Assembly: GCA_029448655.1 (NCBI GenBank)
Contig: JACCLO010000019.1
Location: 62,001-126,000 of the forward strand
Length of the DNA: 64,000 nt
From: Wolfiporia cocos
Taxonomy: Eukaryota; Basidiomycota; Agaricomycetes; Polyporales; Phaeolaceae
Reading direction: 5' to 3'
This document shows, piece by piece, positions 1 to 11,280 of this stretch. Below the pieces are notes generated by a model. That model was not told the origin of the DNA, made no database searches, and was given only the letters and a program-made list of their open reading frames with translations. The translations under genes and the position numbers were made by a program. Positions within the stretch are counted from its first letter, which is position 1, and each line of letters opens with the position of its first letter.

Positions 1-2438
1 CAACGTGTGACTGGGAAATTAATCACCAGACTGGTATAGATCTATTGTTTTGTAGTCAGGCTGGCATATGGTTTGCAATGAGTGGTCGCAGCTTACCTGC
101 ATAGATATACTGTAACCTGTGGCATGCGCCACACAACGTGGCGTGCCCTTCATCAGTGTGCTGAATTAATGTTTCGCAATGAATCACTCGCCATAATTTC
201 CATGTACTCTTTGCCATAGCCATAATTACTCTATTAACTTTGATGTGCCCTAATTAGCATTCAATGTACACTTTCTAATGATTCTATTATAGTACTAGTG
301 GCAGGGCCCTCATGAAGTGTCCAGGTGAGGTGGCAAGATGGTGTTCGAGCAGATGCACATTAATGATGTCATATTGGACCCATGATGTGAACTTGCAGCA
401 GCTACTGAACTTTTATGGTAACTTCATTATCCAATCGAGTGATATTACCGTAGTCATCCTTCAATCACTAGTTTAGGTTCTGTCATATTTTGGTTGGCTC
501 TTCAATGTGTCACTCCTGTATACCTTATCTACTGGCTCTTGTTGATGTGCTCTCATTCATCTTTTCCCCTGCACTTTCTCTCACTCCAACACTGGCGAGC
601 TGGTGGTGCCACCCCCCTGAAGGGGAACTTAATGATAACATGCAGGTAGGTACAATGTGTTGGCTTTTCCAGCGAGATGACACCCCAGTCAAGTACTGTA
701 GTGATCCGAGGGATATGAGGGTTACAAATCGACGAGGTATGTACAGGAAAATCCGCGCTACTTAACTAACTATGAAGCCACGCATAGACCATATGAAACC
801 GGTAGCGACGCTTGCCCTAACAACCAGGTGTACCAATCTTCCGGCAGTCGCTGCATGCTGCTACTGCCACCGCAACACGTGTTCGCTTCCCACCTGCCCA
901 CTGTGACCCCTGGCCTGCCGCTGCCACCGCTTTGTGTCTGCATGTCCCACCGCTGCTCTTAGATCAGTAAGTCCCGTGCAATCTTTTCCATTGAGGCAGC
1001 AGTTTAATAACTCATAGATACTACCTTCGCTTCTGCTCACCAGCCACGGATTCCTGTTGTGTCTTTGGTATATGCATCCAATCCTTGATCTATTACTAAC
1101 CCACCCTGTGTAGATGTAGAAATTCGAGTCGCACCAGATAACAGCCGCACCCTACTGCCCGCCAGGGACCCTGCTACGGTGTGGTGGGTTCTGGTAACAA
1201 ATGCGTGCCAGTACATACATAGTGTCCTCAACTTTATACTAACCCCAGCCACCGCACCACCACTGGTCCCACCATACCCAGATCTGGTGTAACCGCCCCT
1301 ATTCTACCAGGGGCACAACTGCTGCCACGCTGTGGCGACGAGATTGCACCCGTGTTCCATGCCCAATACACACGCACTTCCAACACACTCCCTCGAGCGA
1401 AGTCGCCACTGCACCAGCATTGCTGTACCGCCTACATGCCCTGCCAAAGTGCGCTCCCTTACTGGAGTGCCTGCATTCCTCTTCCACAACCCCATGCACC
1501 CTTCTAACTCGCTCCCTCGCATCGGCACCTGTTCTGCTGTGCTTCCAAGCTCTTCAGGCCCTGCACATTGACTGTTGCCATTCCTGCCATTGCTTTCATG
1601 ACTCACTGTGACACAAAACATCTTGGGTCATCCCTCAATGCCTAAGCCCCTGCTCACAAGCCTGACTCCCAAGACTAAGTCGACTAAGGGAGACCAAACC
1701 TAAGTCAAGGTCGAGGTACTTCAACAGTCTAGCAAGCGTCATAAGGGGGAGTGCACAGGATGGATGTAGAGTGCCCTAAGGCATGGTACAAATTGATGAG
1801 TCTGAGGTGACGCCTCAGACTCTAGGTCTTATATACATCACAGTAGCGCTGTAGTCCTAAGTAATAACTCTTGCCCTAAAGCGATGTGGCCTGTGCGCAC
1901 GCACCTAACAGTCAGCGTCTGGAATGCTTATGTAACACTGTGATATACTATCTTATCTACTCTACAGAGACGCACATTATCTACTGTAAGTAACGTGCCG
2001 CTATGAGCCGGTCACGTGCCCTATGCAAAAAAGGTCGTGAGTTCGAGCCTTGCTGAGAGCGTTCCGTAATATAGAGAAATGTCGCAAATAAATCTGTGAC
2101 ATGCTGCTGCCTGGTGCTGGCACGCACTGTTCCACCTGGCTCTCGCAGCCTCCCACTGCCCAGTGCCAGTACACTGCACCCGCACGCTTAAATCTCGTCA
2201 CTGTTTGGCTTGGCGACTCCCATGTCAGTGCACACACCAAACCCGAAGCCTTACTGCCTCGCCCGAAGCCCTACCGCCTTGCCGCACCTTTGGCCTTTCA
2301 GCCACGGGGCACGTCCCCCGAATGCACACGTACATTGCGCTCCCTTGTTGGAGCGCCCATCGACTCTGGTGGCCCTCCACTGCGCTCCCTCAATGCCGAT
2401 CCCTTGCGCTCCACCCTGTGCCCACACCCCATGCTGGT
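1..2438. other. gene-free, repeat-derived DNA
   Basis: I see no credible gene here. Short open frames at 1037-1621 overlap on both strands in C/A-rich low-complexity sequence and have no recognisable domain. A perfect-arm hairpin of the type GTCTGAGG...CCTCAGAC lies near 1798-1826. The sequence ending at 2101 with ATCTGTGACA matches the end of the solo LTR at 10579-11004, and a TGACACAAAA start occurs near 1606, so about 1606-2101 may be an old LTR relic. No matching target duplication was found, so this is weak. Confidence 0.4.
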
Positions 2439-2439
2439 A

Positions 2440-3080
2440 GTGATGTGCCTGCCCGGCCCGGCCTGAAAGCCCCTGGCTTTGGCCCGGCTTTGGACGGCCT
2501 TGGATTTTCAAAACCTGAAGCCGGGCCCCCATTGACGGCCCACGGCTTGGCCCGGCCCAGCCTGGGGCTTGCCCGGGGCCTGGCACTGTGAGGATAATCA
2601 TCACTGTAGCCACACAAACTTATAACATACCTTCTCCAACTATCTTCTGACAAAGCCAAGCTCCAGTATCTTCAATAATCAGTGAATTATAGTGTGAAAT
2701 CATCATTTCACCGGCACGGTGCTCTGTGGTGCGCCTTCCAAATGGGGTATTGTATAGGCGCCCAAAAGTGAGCGACAGGCTTCAGCACCAAGAATTCAAT
2801 CCATGGGACTATCCTCTAGCTTGAATTTAAAAGTATAGATATACTACATTGGAATATAGCATACTGCTACTATATATATCCTTATATCATAGTTACTAGA
2901 CATTCCATCTGTTAGAGCTTTTAGGCCCAGGGCTCACGGCTTGGCCCGGCCCGGCTTGAGACACAAGCCGGGCCCTGGGCCATCTCAAGCCGTGGTGTAG
3001 GGCCCGGCCTGGCCCGGCCCAAGTAGGGCTTGGCCCGGCCCGGCCTATGGCCCAAAGCCGGGCCTGGCACATCACTACAT
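2440..3080. repeat. GGCCCGG-rich islands
   Basis: Two clusters (about 2452-2585 and 2925-3070) consist of irregular repeats of GGCCCGGCC, GGCTTGG and GCCGGGCC on both strands, separated by about 340 bp of AT-rich DNA. Reading frames through them are composition artefacts. They look like a low-complexity expansion inside old mobile DNA. Confidence 0.6.
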
Positions 3081-3491
3081 GCTGGTACGTTGCACTTGCT
3101 TCACCCTGCACCACCGCACTATGCTTCCCGGGCCACTGCGCTTCATCTTGCATCGCACGCCATGAGTCCGCCCCTCCCTCGTCCCTCTCTGCTAACCATG
3201 CTTCCATTGCCTCTAGTGTCGCTCCCTCTGGCCCAATTGCATCGTCGTCGAGTCATCCAGGCCTGTAATACACTATAACCTGCACCATGATTTCTGTGAT
3301 TCCTGACTGCCCAGTAGATTCGCTCGATGTAGTATGCCATTCGTAGTATTGACCACTGTATTGTAACTGCGCGCCAATTATAATTTGCCCTGGACATACC
3401 TCGAGTGCCTCAGATTAATCATCAGTCTGGGCAATTGGTCCCAGTATAATGTCTGAGTCAATCCATTCTGGCCCATGAGGCCTGGCATCTG

Positions 3492-3690
3492 GTGGCTGAC
3501 TTGAAACCATTCACTGGGGGCCCTTGTAAGTTTGCAACAATTCACCAGATGCCTCTACAACTGTGCAAAAATCCACCAGATGCCTCTGCAACTGTGCAAC
3601 AATCCACCAGATGCCTCTGTGAGTTTCCCAGTATTCACCAGATGCCACCCGCAACTTTGCAACAGTTTACTGGATGCCCCGGTATTTTCC
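3492..3690 (+). repeat. about 35-bp minisatellite, four to five imperfect units
   Basis: Units share the core CACCAGATGCCTCTGCAACT followed by GTGCAACAATC, starting near 3544, 3576, 3608 and 3640, with a degenerate unit at 3668. The open frames crossing it (3492-3737 and 3532-3798) are produced by the repeat and I do not call a gene. From 3700 to 4110 I see nothing. Confidence 0.6.
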
Positions 3691-4112
3691 CAGATGTCAA
3701 AATACAAAACATATTTTATCGGCCTAAACCGGTCTGATAACGTATACCAGTCTGACGTCGCTTTATCTATGCTTATCTACTATCTCACCTTTTGCTGATG
3801 TAGTAATAAGATGACACCATTAATCTACATTACACCGGCTTGATAATACGGCCATGTCTATTGCATACGTCTGCATCAATAACTATGCGCCTGTCGCCTT
3901 CTTCATGCGCCTCTTTGTCCGAATTCACTTCCATTACGACATTAAATATGGAGGCGATCAAGCCGCAGCAACGGAAACATGAACGGCTATTGTAAACAAC
4001 GTACCTTAGGCTGTCGATCTTTCATCATCTGATCACTCAATTGTCCTTTTGCATTGCGAACTGCTGATGTGGGCTGTCCATCAAGCCAGGTCAGTCTTAA
4101 TTTACGGCACTA

Positions 4113-4927
4113 CAGTTGACTCACTCATAATGCATACACTCATAATGCATATCTAGTCATAATGCATAGCTGGAGCCGGGAACCACCATGGGGAGCAGAG
4201 AATTATGCATAAAACGTCATACTGGATAATGCATAGCCTAATCAGGGGTTATGCATTAGTATGTCATACCGGATATGGCATAAAAGTAACTTTCTCTGCA
4301 TAGCAACATTACATTTGTGATTCAGCCAAGTAAATCTAAGGTGCTGTGAACCATCTCTGATCGATTTGGACCCTCCATGATTGGCTGCGAGCCAATCACA
4401 TGACTTGGAGTTCAAGCCAAGCGCTCACCAGTCAATATTACAAGGGGAAGCGGTCGAAGCATTTTGCTAATCAACCTGCATTGCTCTGTTGTTCAATGTC
4501 ACGACATCTACACACTGAGCACTGCAAGATCTGACTGCAACAGCCATCTCAATTCATCACCCAATGCGCTTTGACAAGTGCATTCATTCATGCCGTGATC
4601 TGAAATTATGTAAGCTGCGCAAACACTCGAATAGTACTGCCCTTGCATCTCACAAACAGGTCATGCTTTGGGACTTAGTGTTGAAGAGGAATGATACCAT
4701 CATGTAACTCAATGTCACTTGTATTCCATTTGTCATAGCTACATCCTCAGAACATGTCAACCAAGGTAAGCAAAGGCAGAACGTGACACCGTCATTGCAG
4801 GATGTCACAGGATATAACGGTATGTCACTTGAGTCACATTCATGTGACGCACATTATAATGCATATCTAGTCATAATGCATAGCGTGAGGTGGGAACCAA
4901 CGTTGTGCATTATGAGTGAGTCAACTG
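4113..4927. mobile_element. MITE-like element with 22-bp TIRs and TA duplication
   Basis: The ends are perfect 22-bp inverted repeats beginning CAGTTGACTCACTCATAATG, flanked on both sides by TA (4111-4112 and 4928-4929). Subterminal DNA is full of TAATGCATA motifs, and a block ATATCTAGTCATAATGCATA appears near both ends in direct orientation. No transposase frame lies inside, so it is a non-autonomous element. TA duplication and CAG ends fit the Tc1/mariner/pogo superfamily, which is an inference. Confidence 0.75.
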
Positions 4928-4929
4928 TA

Positions 4930-5425
4930 GTACAATAGTGCAAGACTGGAAGTATGTCGTGTCCGCACCCCAAAACCCTATTGCCATACCTTCTGATAAC
5001 GGTCTGACAGGCATGGGAATGGCACTCATGGTGACCGATCACAGTTTGTCAAGTACTAGTATTCATTCACTGGACCATCATGATGCTACTGATCCCGTCG
5101 ACTTTTCATTGGCTTGTTGATTGCTCTATTGCCATCTATTACAGAGCCTGCTACCCACGAGAAAGGAACAAATACCTTATTTCATGACCAGTTGCCAATC
5201 AGAATCGAGCGAAGAAGGCCTGATAAACCATGTGGGACGAGATCTTATTTGTGTGAAAGTATAACATCTACCTATCACGGTCACGGACTCCTAAGTCCTC
5301 AGCCCTCTCACCTGCGGGTTTCCTGCAGAATGTTCAAAATTACTATCCCTCTCACATCTGCATGCAATGTAGACTCAAACGAGGCTCATGTACGACAACT
5401 GTATAGCTTCAATGCTTATCGACCA
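4930..5425. other. upstream region of the P450 gene, no gene seen
   Basis: About 500 bp between the MITE and the first recognised P450 exon. The open frame from 5114 runs into the first exon, so an earlier ATG (near 5330) cannot be excluded as the true start. No clear TATA box or other control site could be assigned. Confidence 0.3.
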
Positions 5426-8104
5426 ATGCTGGCTCTACCATCGGCTGTCTTGCTTCTCCTAATGCTTCATGTTCTCTCACAGCTAGTTGGTCGCTTTTCC
5501 GATGTCAAAGACATAGCTCTTCCTAACCGGAATAAAATTAGATCGCTCCGCGAGACAAAACACGCCCTCCTGTAGTATTCCATTGGATCCCGTTTTGGGG
5601 ATCTACCGCATCATATGGACTGCATCCCGTCAGATTCCTCTGCACCTGCAGAGAAAAGGTCCATCTGGAATTATGCAGTACTTGCGTAATGGGAACTCAT
5701 CACGTTAAATAGTACGGCAATGTTTTCACGTTCTACCTCTTTGGAAAACCCATAACAGCCGTAAGATAGACCCAAGTCATACTCAATCACGTCACATGAC
5801 CAAAATCTGTCACGCCGAGGCAAGTTTGACAGAGTGGGCAACTTGCATTTGACATAACAATGGTCAAAGACCATTTGAGTAAAATCTAAAACCTGAGATC
5901 TCTTGCAAACACAAAAGTTGAGGATTCTCAGGTTTTCGATTTTTGATAAAGTGCATCAGTCCCTTCTTATGTGGCTGTTTATGTGGCCGACCCGTCGAAT
6001 TAGTCAGCATCGCACAATTTAGGAGGATGACATTATCCATCGAATATATGCCCAGACATACAGATTGTGTCTTCCAACATGTAGTCTCGAGAGACCATTG
6101 CTAAGAGCATACAATCCACAAAGCGAACATTCAGAGGTATGATATATTGCCTCGTTATATTGTGAGTTAATTGTTGACGTTTACATAAATTCTATATGCG
6201 TTCGCAGATGTTTATGGATGCATACCGCAAGGGACTCTCTGGCTCCCAAGCAGCTTGGGCGGCGACCATGGTCGTAGAGTGACCCCAGAAGGTGTCTCGG
6301 CCAAGCTAGACAATGTAACATAGATTGAATCCTTTCATGCCCAGGACAGCACGTGTACTCTGTTTTTGTAATTTACATATCATGTAATAGACAAGTCTTG
6401 ATCATGCCGGATTAGTCTGCGGCACGTGGATGTCACGGTGTGACACCCCCTGGTTGAGTATGACTTGGGTCTATCTTACTCGGAAAGGAGGGTAATAGAT
6501 TCTTCTTCAGCGGAGAACCTGATGTTCTCTCTGCAAAAGATGCGTACTGTGTGAGTGACCAGCCGTGATGTGAGTGCATTCAAGCTCAACGATTATATTG
6601 GGTCATACGCAGCAATTTTTCACCCCAGTATTTGGGGAGGACGTCATTTATGATGTGCCTCATGAAGTGTTCATGGAACAGAAGAAATTCATCAAGAGTG
6701 GGCTCTCTCCGGAGAAATTTCGTGCATATGTCGATTTGATCGCGGAAGAGGTAGATCATTATCTCGACGCCTCTCCTCTGTTCAGCGTACCACAACATGG
6801 GAGTTCCACCGAGTGGGCCTCGTTTGATGTCATCGATGTAGCTTCAGAAATGGTGGTATTAACAGCATCTAGCACACTGCAAGGCCCTGAAGTCAGGAAG
6901 GCACTTGATACCTCCTTCGCGCAGCAATTACGCGATCTCAACGGCGGTCTTGCTGCGATCAACTTCTTTTTTCCTCACCTACCCCTAGAGAGCTATAGGA
7001 GGAGGGATAGAGCTAGAATCAAGATAAACGAAGTGTATACAAATATAATCGAACATCGAAGGAGTGGAACCACTCAAGTAGGTACTCCTGCCAATGAACA
7101 GAATATATCGTTGATATTAACTGCGACGATAATTAGGAAGATGATATTATAGCGTTCCTATTGAATCAGACATATCGCGACGGGCGGCCTCTGACCTCCC
7201 GAGAGATCGCCCACCTAATGGTAGCGCTTTTTCTGGGAGGTGAGGATACAAATGCTGCCGCTGGCTCATGGGCGCTGCTACATTTGGCCGAGAGACCCGA
7301 TATCGCGTGAGTTATCTTCGCTCTACTCAATGGCCACATATTCTGATGCTCAATTTCGAAGTGAAGAGCTCTATGATGAGCAAGCGAAGCACTTCTTGGA
7401 CAGCGATGGGCATTGGCGTCCTATGACATATGAACATCTCCGCGCACTACCCAAACTAGATGCCGTCATACGCGAGACGCTCCGTGTTGATCCTCCTGCT
7501 CACACTCTGATGAGGAAAGCCCTTCATGATATTTGCATTCCGCAAGCTCTAGCAAAGCCCTCTGAGGACGGCATATACGTTATACCGAAAGGTCATTTTG
7601 TCCTAGGAAGCCCGGCAGTCACCCAGATCGATGCGGGGGTATTCACTGATCCTATGAAGTGGGAGCCAAAGAGATGGAATGATGGCACAAACGTATTCAA
7701 AGTCGATGACCTAGACCCGAGTGAGCAAGTTGACTACGGCTGGGGCCTCGTGAGCAAGGGTTTACATAGCCCATACCTTCCCTTCGGAGCAGGAAAACAC
7801 AGATGCATTGGCGAGCAGGTGGGATTTTCTACTGCATAATATCATAATTACAATCGCTGAGTGGTCATCCGTAGTTTGCGTATGTACAAGTAGGCACAAT
7901 TCTGGCTACCCTGATCCGCCGAATGGAACTGCGTCTGGATATACCATTCCCAGAACACAACTACCAGGTACGAGTAGAGGACAGTGCGATATTGCATCGT
8001 ACTAACGCAGGTGTTATCTCAAGACAATGGTCAGCATGCCATCGAGACCATGTAATATCAGGTATAGAGGAAGGATAGGAGGAAACAGAGCTCAGAAATG
8101 CTGA
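5426..8104 (+). pseudogene. CYP51: CYP51-family P450 (sterol 14-alpha-demethylase-like), interrupted by a transposon
   Basis: Eight exons read as a 521-residue CYP51-type P450: 5426-5485, 5542-5658, 5713-5763 joined to 6479-6550, 6613-7077, 7137-7306, 7362-7818, 7875-7967 and 8024-8104, with introns of 54-62 nt. Visible features are an N-terminal hydrophobic anchor, PPVVFHW, YGNVFTF, TPVFGED, FRAYVD, SYRRRDRA, the K-helix ETLR, the PKRW motif and the heme loop FGAGKHRCIGEQ. CYP51 enzymes remove the 14-alpha methyl of lanosterol or eburicol in the ER during ergosterol synthesis. The I-helix reads LGGEDTN where CYP51s usually have AGQHTS, so this is a diverged paralogue rather than the plain ERG11. 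Exon 3 is split by a 713-bp element (5764-6476); joining the flanks across one TA gives ...ITAVLGKEG with no loss. No other stop or frameshift was seen, so the hit is recent. Whether the allele makes protein is unknown. Confidence 0.85.
5764..6476. mobile_element. 713-bp TIR element inserted in CYP51 exon 3
   Basis: Perfect 23-bp terminal inverted repeats start AGATAGACCCAAGTCATACT and are flanked by TA at 5762-5763 and 6477-6478. Removing one TA plus the element restores the P450 reading frame exactly. It encodes no transposase. At about 6208-6282 a splice-acceptor-like CGCAG precedes a short open frame beginning MFMDAYRKGLSGSQ, possibly a captured exon fragment of unknown origin. The left terminus creates a GTAAGA sequence that resembles a 5' splice site. 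Confidence 0.88.
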
Positions 8105-8685
8105 GTACTCATGAATCACGAGGAGCGAGATGGGCCCGCAGTTGACCTTGGGCGTCCGTCCGTGGTGGATTGAGGTACTGTATCGGAGGAGTAATAGTAC
8201 GGATCCAGTCAATGCTAAGTTGATGTAAGGGATGACGGTGACGAAAGTGTCCACGGTGTATTCGAGCGATGCATTTCATTATCACCTCCTATGATGTAGG
8301 AGAGGACGAAACCAATTCGTCTATGGTCTGTGTTGCAACGTGCGGCGAGGGTGGTGTGGTGGTGCTGACAGTTCTGCCTCGATCATTTTTGCGCCTTTCG
8401 CCCCCACTAAACGGCCTCGATTTCCTTATATTCGGTTCTTTGCCGTGCGGCAATGGCACTGAAGTGCCACTGGAGGTCCTGAAAGGGTCCCACACGTGGT
8501 CCTCTATTGACGCTGGTACTATCGGGACCACTGTAGATATATATGGCTATGTATTGCAATATTCGTTTGAGATGTAAGCCTCGTAAATGCTCAGGATGTA
8601 ATGAAATGCACAATGATATCGTTGTCAGTTCTTTTCAGCCTCAGACTCCTCCTCAGTGATATCGAGCCATCGAACGCGACGCGAC
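8105..8685. other. P450 downstream region, no recognised gene
   Basis: Open frames of about 100 codons exist on both strands (8269-8577 +, 7961-8254 -) but overlap each other, and the latter overlaps the P450 3' exons. The minus frame near 8180-8254 has a hydrophobic stretch (NLALTGSVLLLL). None shows a domain I recognise. Confidence 0.3.
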
Positions 8686-8688
8686 TAT

Positions 8689-9431
8689 AGGGCTGCTCAA
8701 TTCTATCCATCCACTCCATCCACTTCGGTTAGAGCGGTTTTGGGCGCCTATAATTGGGACTCAGCTCAACCCCGACCGCTCCTGCCAATGTGGGTAGGAG
8801 ACTGAGACGCTCGTGGGCTCGAAGAGCTCGCGCTGCAGCTGCAGCACAGCTGCAAGCTATTGGTACCTCTACTTACTTGTAATTGTGTGAAGAAACCTGG
8901 TAAATCAATGATAAATGTTATGTACTAAACTTCAGAATGTCGGTATCATCATCATAAACACGCATTCTAACGTAAGTACTGTATTAGTGACCTCCATGAA
9001 AAAACGCGAGCGACTTCCACTCCATCCACTTTGGATTGAGCGCCCGTGATTGAAACTCAGACTCCCACGATGCCTGCCCTTTTGGGTAGGAGACCGAGGC
9101 ACCCAGTCGCTCGCGTTTTTTCATGGCAGTCACTAATACGTTAATGTAGTAATTACGTTCGAATGCATGTTTATGATGATGATGACAACATTCTGAAGGT
9201 TAGTACATAACATTTATTATTGACCTACCAGGTTGCTTCACACATTTACAAGTAAGTAAAGGTACCAGTGCGACTTGCAGCTTGCAGCTGCAGCGCGAGC
9301 TTTGTGAGCCCACGAGCGTCTCAGTCTCTTACCCAAATTGGCAGGAGCGGTCAGGGTTGAGCTGAGTACTAATAATAGGCGCCCAAACCCTCTCTAACCG
9401 AAGTAGATGGAGTGGATGGACATAATTGAGC
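8689..9431. repeat. nested foldback element at the left terminus
   Basis: Two long arms (about 8703-8995 and 9126-9431) are inverted copies, e.g. ATCCACTCCATCCACTTCGG against CCGAAGTAGATGGAGTGGAT. The centre holds a second palindrome, CATGAAAAAACGCGAGCGAC (from 8995) against its complement ending at 9125. The inner insert (9016-9104) itself resembles the outer arm, so a related unit seems to have inserted into its own kind. It separates the outermost 14 bp of the KDZ element from the rest of the left arm. Confidence 0.7.
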
Positions 9432-9455
9432 CACCTAACCCTCACGTGCAATATA

Positions 9456-9500
9456 GCCAACTAGCTTGGCATACATGTGCTGCATGCCAAGCTAGTTGGC
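9456..9500. repeat. 17-bp-stem hairpin near the KDZ terminus
   Basis: GCCAACTAGCTTGGCAT at 9456-9472 pairs with its complement at 9484-9500 around an 11-nt loop. The same hairpin, with small loop changes, is present at about 30847-30891 in the opposite arm. Confidence 0.75.
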
Positions 9501-10578
9501 TTGGAATTCCATTGCACCGCACACTGGCAGTTCTCCACAAACTGCCAGGCTGCTCCTGCCTTTCCAAGGTAAACATCAGGTGCTCTAGATAATCTAGGCG
9601 GCTGGCGCTACCACTCGCCGTGGCTGCGGGAGTGGCTCCCAACTCCCGACCTGCGCTTATCATGGCCCGCCTCCCATGCGCCGCCACTTCGGCATCGTTG
9701 TCGACGATGGGCTCAATTCTTAACGTATTTCGCCCGTTCTTTCTTGTATTGTACATTATCAAGCCTTAGGAATTCAATGGTGACGTTAATTAATCGATTA
9801 CATAAGCTTTCGGGGTGGATGGATGGGTAGGGGATTGGATGACATCGGGTATGCCTCGGGCATATTGCACGTGCGCTCCCGGGCGCTCATGCTCAATTTT
9901 CTTGCTGCCGACCCGTGCTTATATATATCGGCCCGCCTCCCCCGCGCGCTGCGTGCCGCTGCTTCAGCGTCATCGTCGATGAGCTCAATTCCTAATATAT
10001 TTCACTTGTTCTTTTTCGTGTTGTACACTATCAAGCCTTAGGAATTCAATGGTGACGTTAATCAATCGATTACAAAAGCTTTCGGGGTGGATGGATGGGC
10101 GGGGGATCAGATGATGTCGGGTATGCCTCGGGCATACCTTACATAGTAAGTCCCGCACCTTCTACTCATGAGCGCCCATCTTTCCACGCGATTCTGGGCC
10201 CTGGCACCTCGGCACTCGGCAACAACCACAAGCGCGTGCGCGATCGTCCCGCCCGCCCCCGCATCCCCGCATCAGCGCCCCGCCGTTGCAGTTGCCGACT
10301 GCGCACTATATTGAGATTAATTTTTTTTTTGTTTCGCTTCTATCTACTGCAAGAAGTATATTGCTACATATATAATATAAGTCCTTGAGGATGGATGGAT
10401 GTGTGAGGCATTGGATGATGCTAACTGGGGGCGCCTCGCGAGCATTTAGCCGCTAGCCACGTGTTGCAGAAATATCAGCCGCTTGGTGCCTGGGGTTTGC
10501 GGTAGCGCTCAGATTGCTGCTGAGCGCTCCGGACAGTGTGACCACGCTATTTGTTTACACACAAATTTCGTTAGCATT

Positions 10579-11004
10579 TGTCACAGATATTGCCCCTCCC
10601 CTGGATCGAACCCAGGAAACCCCGGTTAGTTATCACATGACCCGTATATAGCCGTAGCCTAGTGGATACGCGCATAACATCCACTCTCCTTAGGTCCTCA
10701 GTAGTTAGCGCATTACTTACGTAAGCACATCACATGTACGAGCGTCGTCGTAGTTACGCTCGGGCCTCTTACTTTAGGGTAGCCACTACAGTGATTGCTG
10801 CAGCGCATGTACTTAAACTACTACGTCTGAGGTCTTACACCTCAGACTCTTCATCCTATCTATGGGGGCGTGTCCCCTCAGATTCAACGCTACTTCCTCT
10901 GCGTGCTAGTCTGGTGTCTCAAGCATCTCGCGGTAACTTGAGACGTCGCATATTACCAGCGGTCCGACTTGGACGTTAGTACGTACGTCGTAAAATCTGT
11001 GACA
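10579..11004 (-). mobile_element. 426-bp solo LTR inside the left KDZ arm
   Basis: Begins TGTCACAGAT and ends ATCTGTGACA, with TG..CA termini, and is flanked by the 5-bp duplication GCATT (10574-10578, 11005-11009). Removing it restores one unit of the tandem array, and it is absent from the right arm. On the minus strand it carries the tRNA T-arm-like CCTGGGTTCGATCCAGG (10600-10616), which does not fold as a full tRNA. The minus orientation is my guess from this motif. Confidence 0.8.
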
Positions 11005-11280
11005 GCATTACCGACATTTTGTGTGCTCCGAAGACTACTTAGAGTCGAATTTCGTTAGCATTACCGACATTTTGTGTGCCTCGAAGACTACTTAGACTCA
11101 AATTTCGTTAGCATCACCGACATTTTGTGCACTCCGAAGGCTATCTAGATTCGAATTTCGTTAGCATTACCGACATCTTGTGCACTTTAAAAACTACTTA
11201 GACTCGAATTTCGTTAGCATTACCGACATTTTGTGTGCTCCAATGATTACTTAGACTCGAATTTCGTTAGCATTACTGAT
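11005..11280. repeat. subterminal tandem array, about 58-bp units
   Basis: Five units with the core TTCGTTAGCATTACCGACAT followed by TTTGTG, then a variable stretch and ACTTAGACTCGAA. The mirrored array lies at 29482-29765 in the right arm. A diverged extra copy occurs near 11468. Such subterminal arrays are commonly transposase-binding sites; that role is inferred. Confidence 0.8.

Noticed and set aside
1304..1621. Overlapping 60-105-codon frames on both strands
   Set aside because: C- and A-rich low-complexity DNA opens several frames at once; no homology or splice signals.
2101..2659. Frames of 120-142 codons rich in Pro, Arg, Leu
   Set aside because: Produced by the GGCCCGG-rich repeats; all six frames are similarly open.
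11005..11280. CRISPR-like array
   Set aside because: Regular units with variable spacers, but in a eukaryotic transposon arm, mirrored in the other arm, with no cas genes. They are subterminal repeats.
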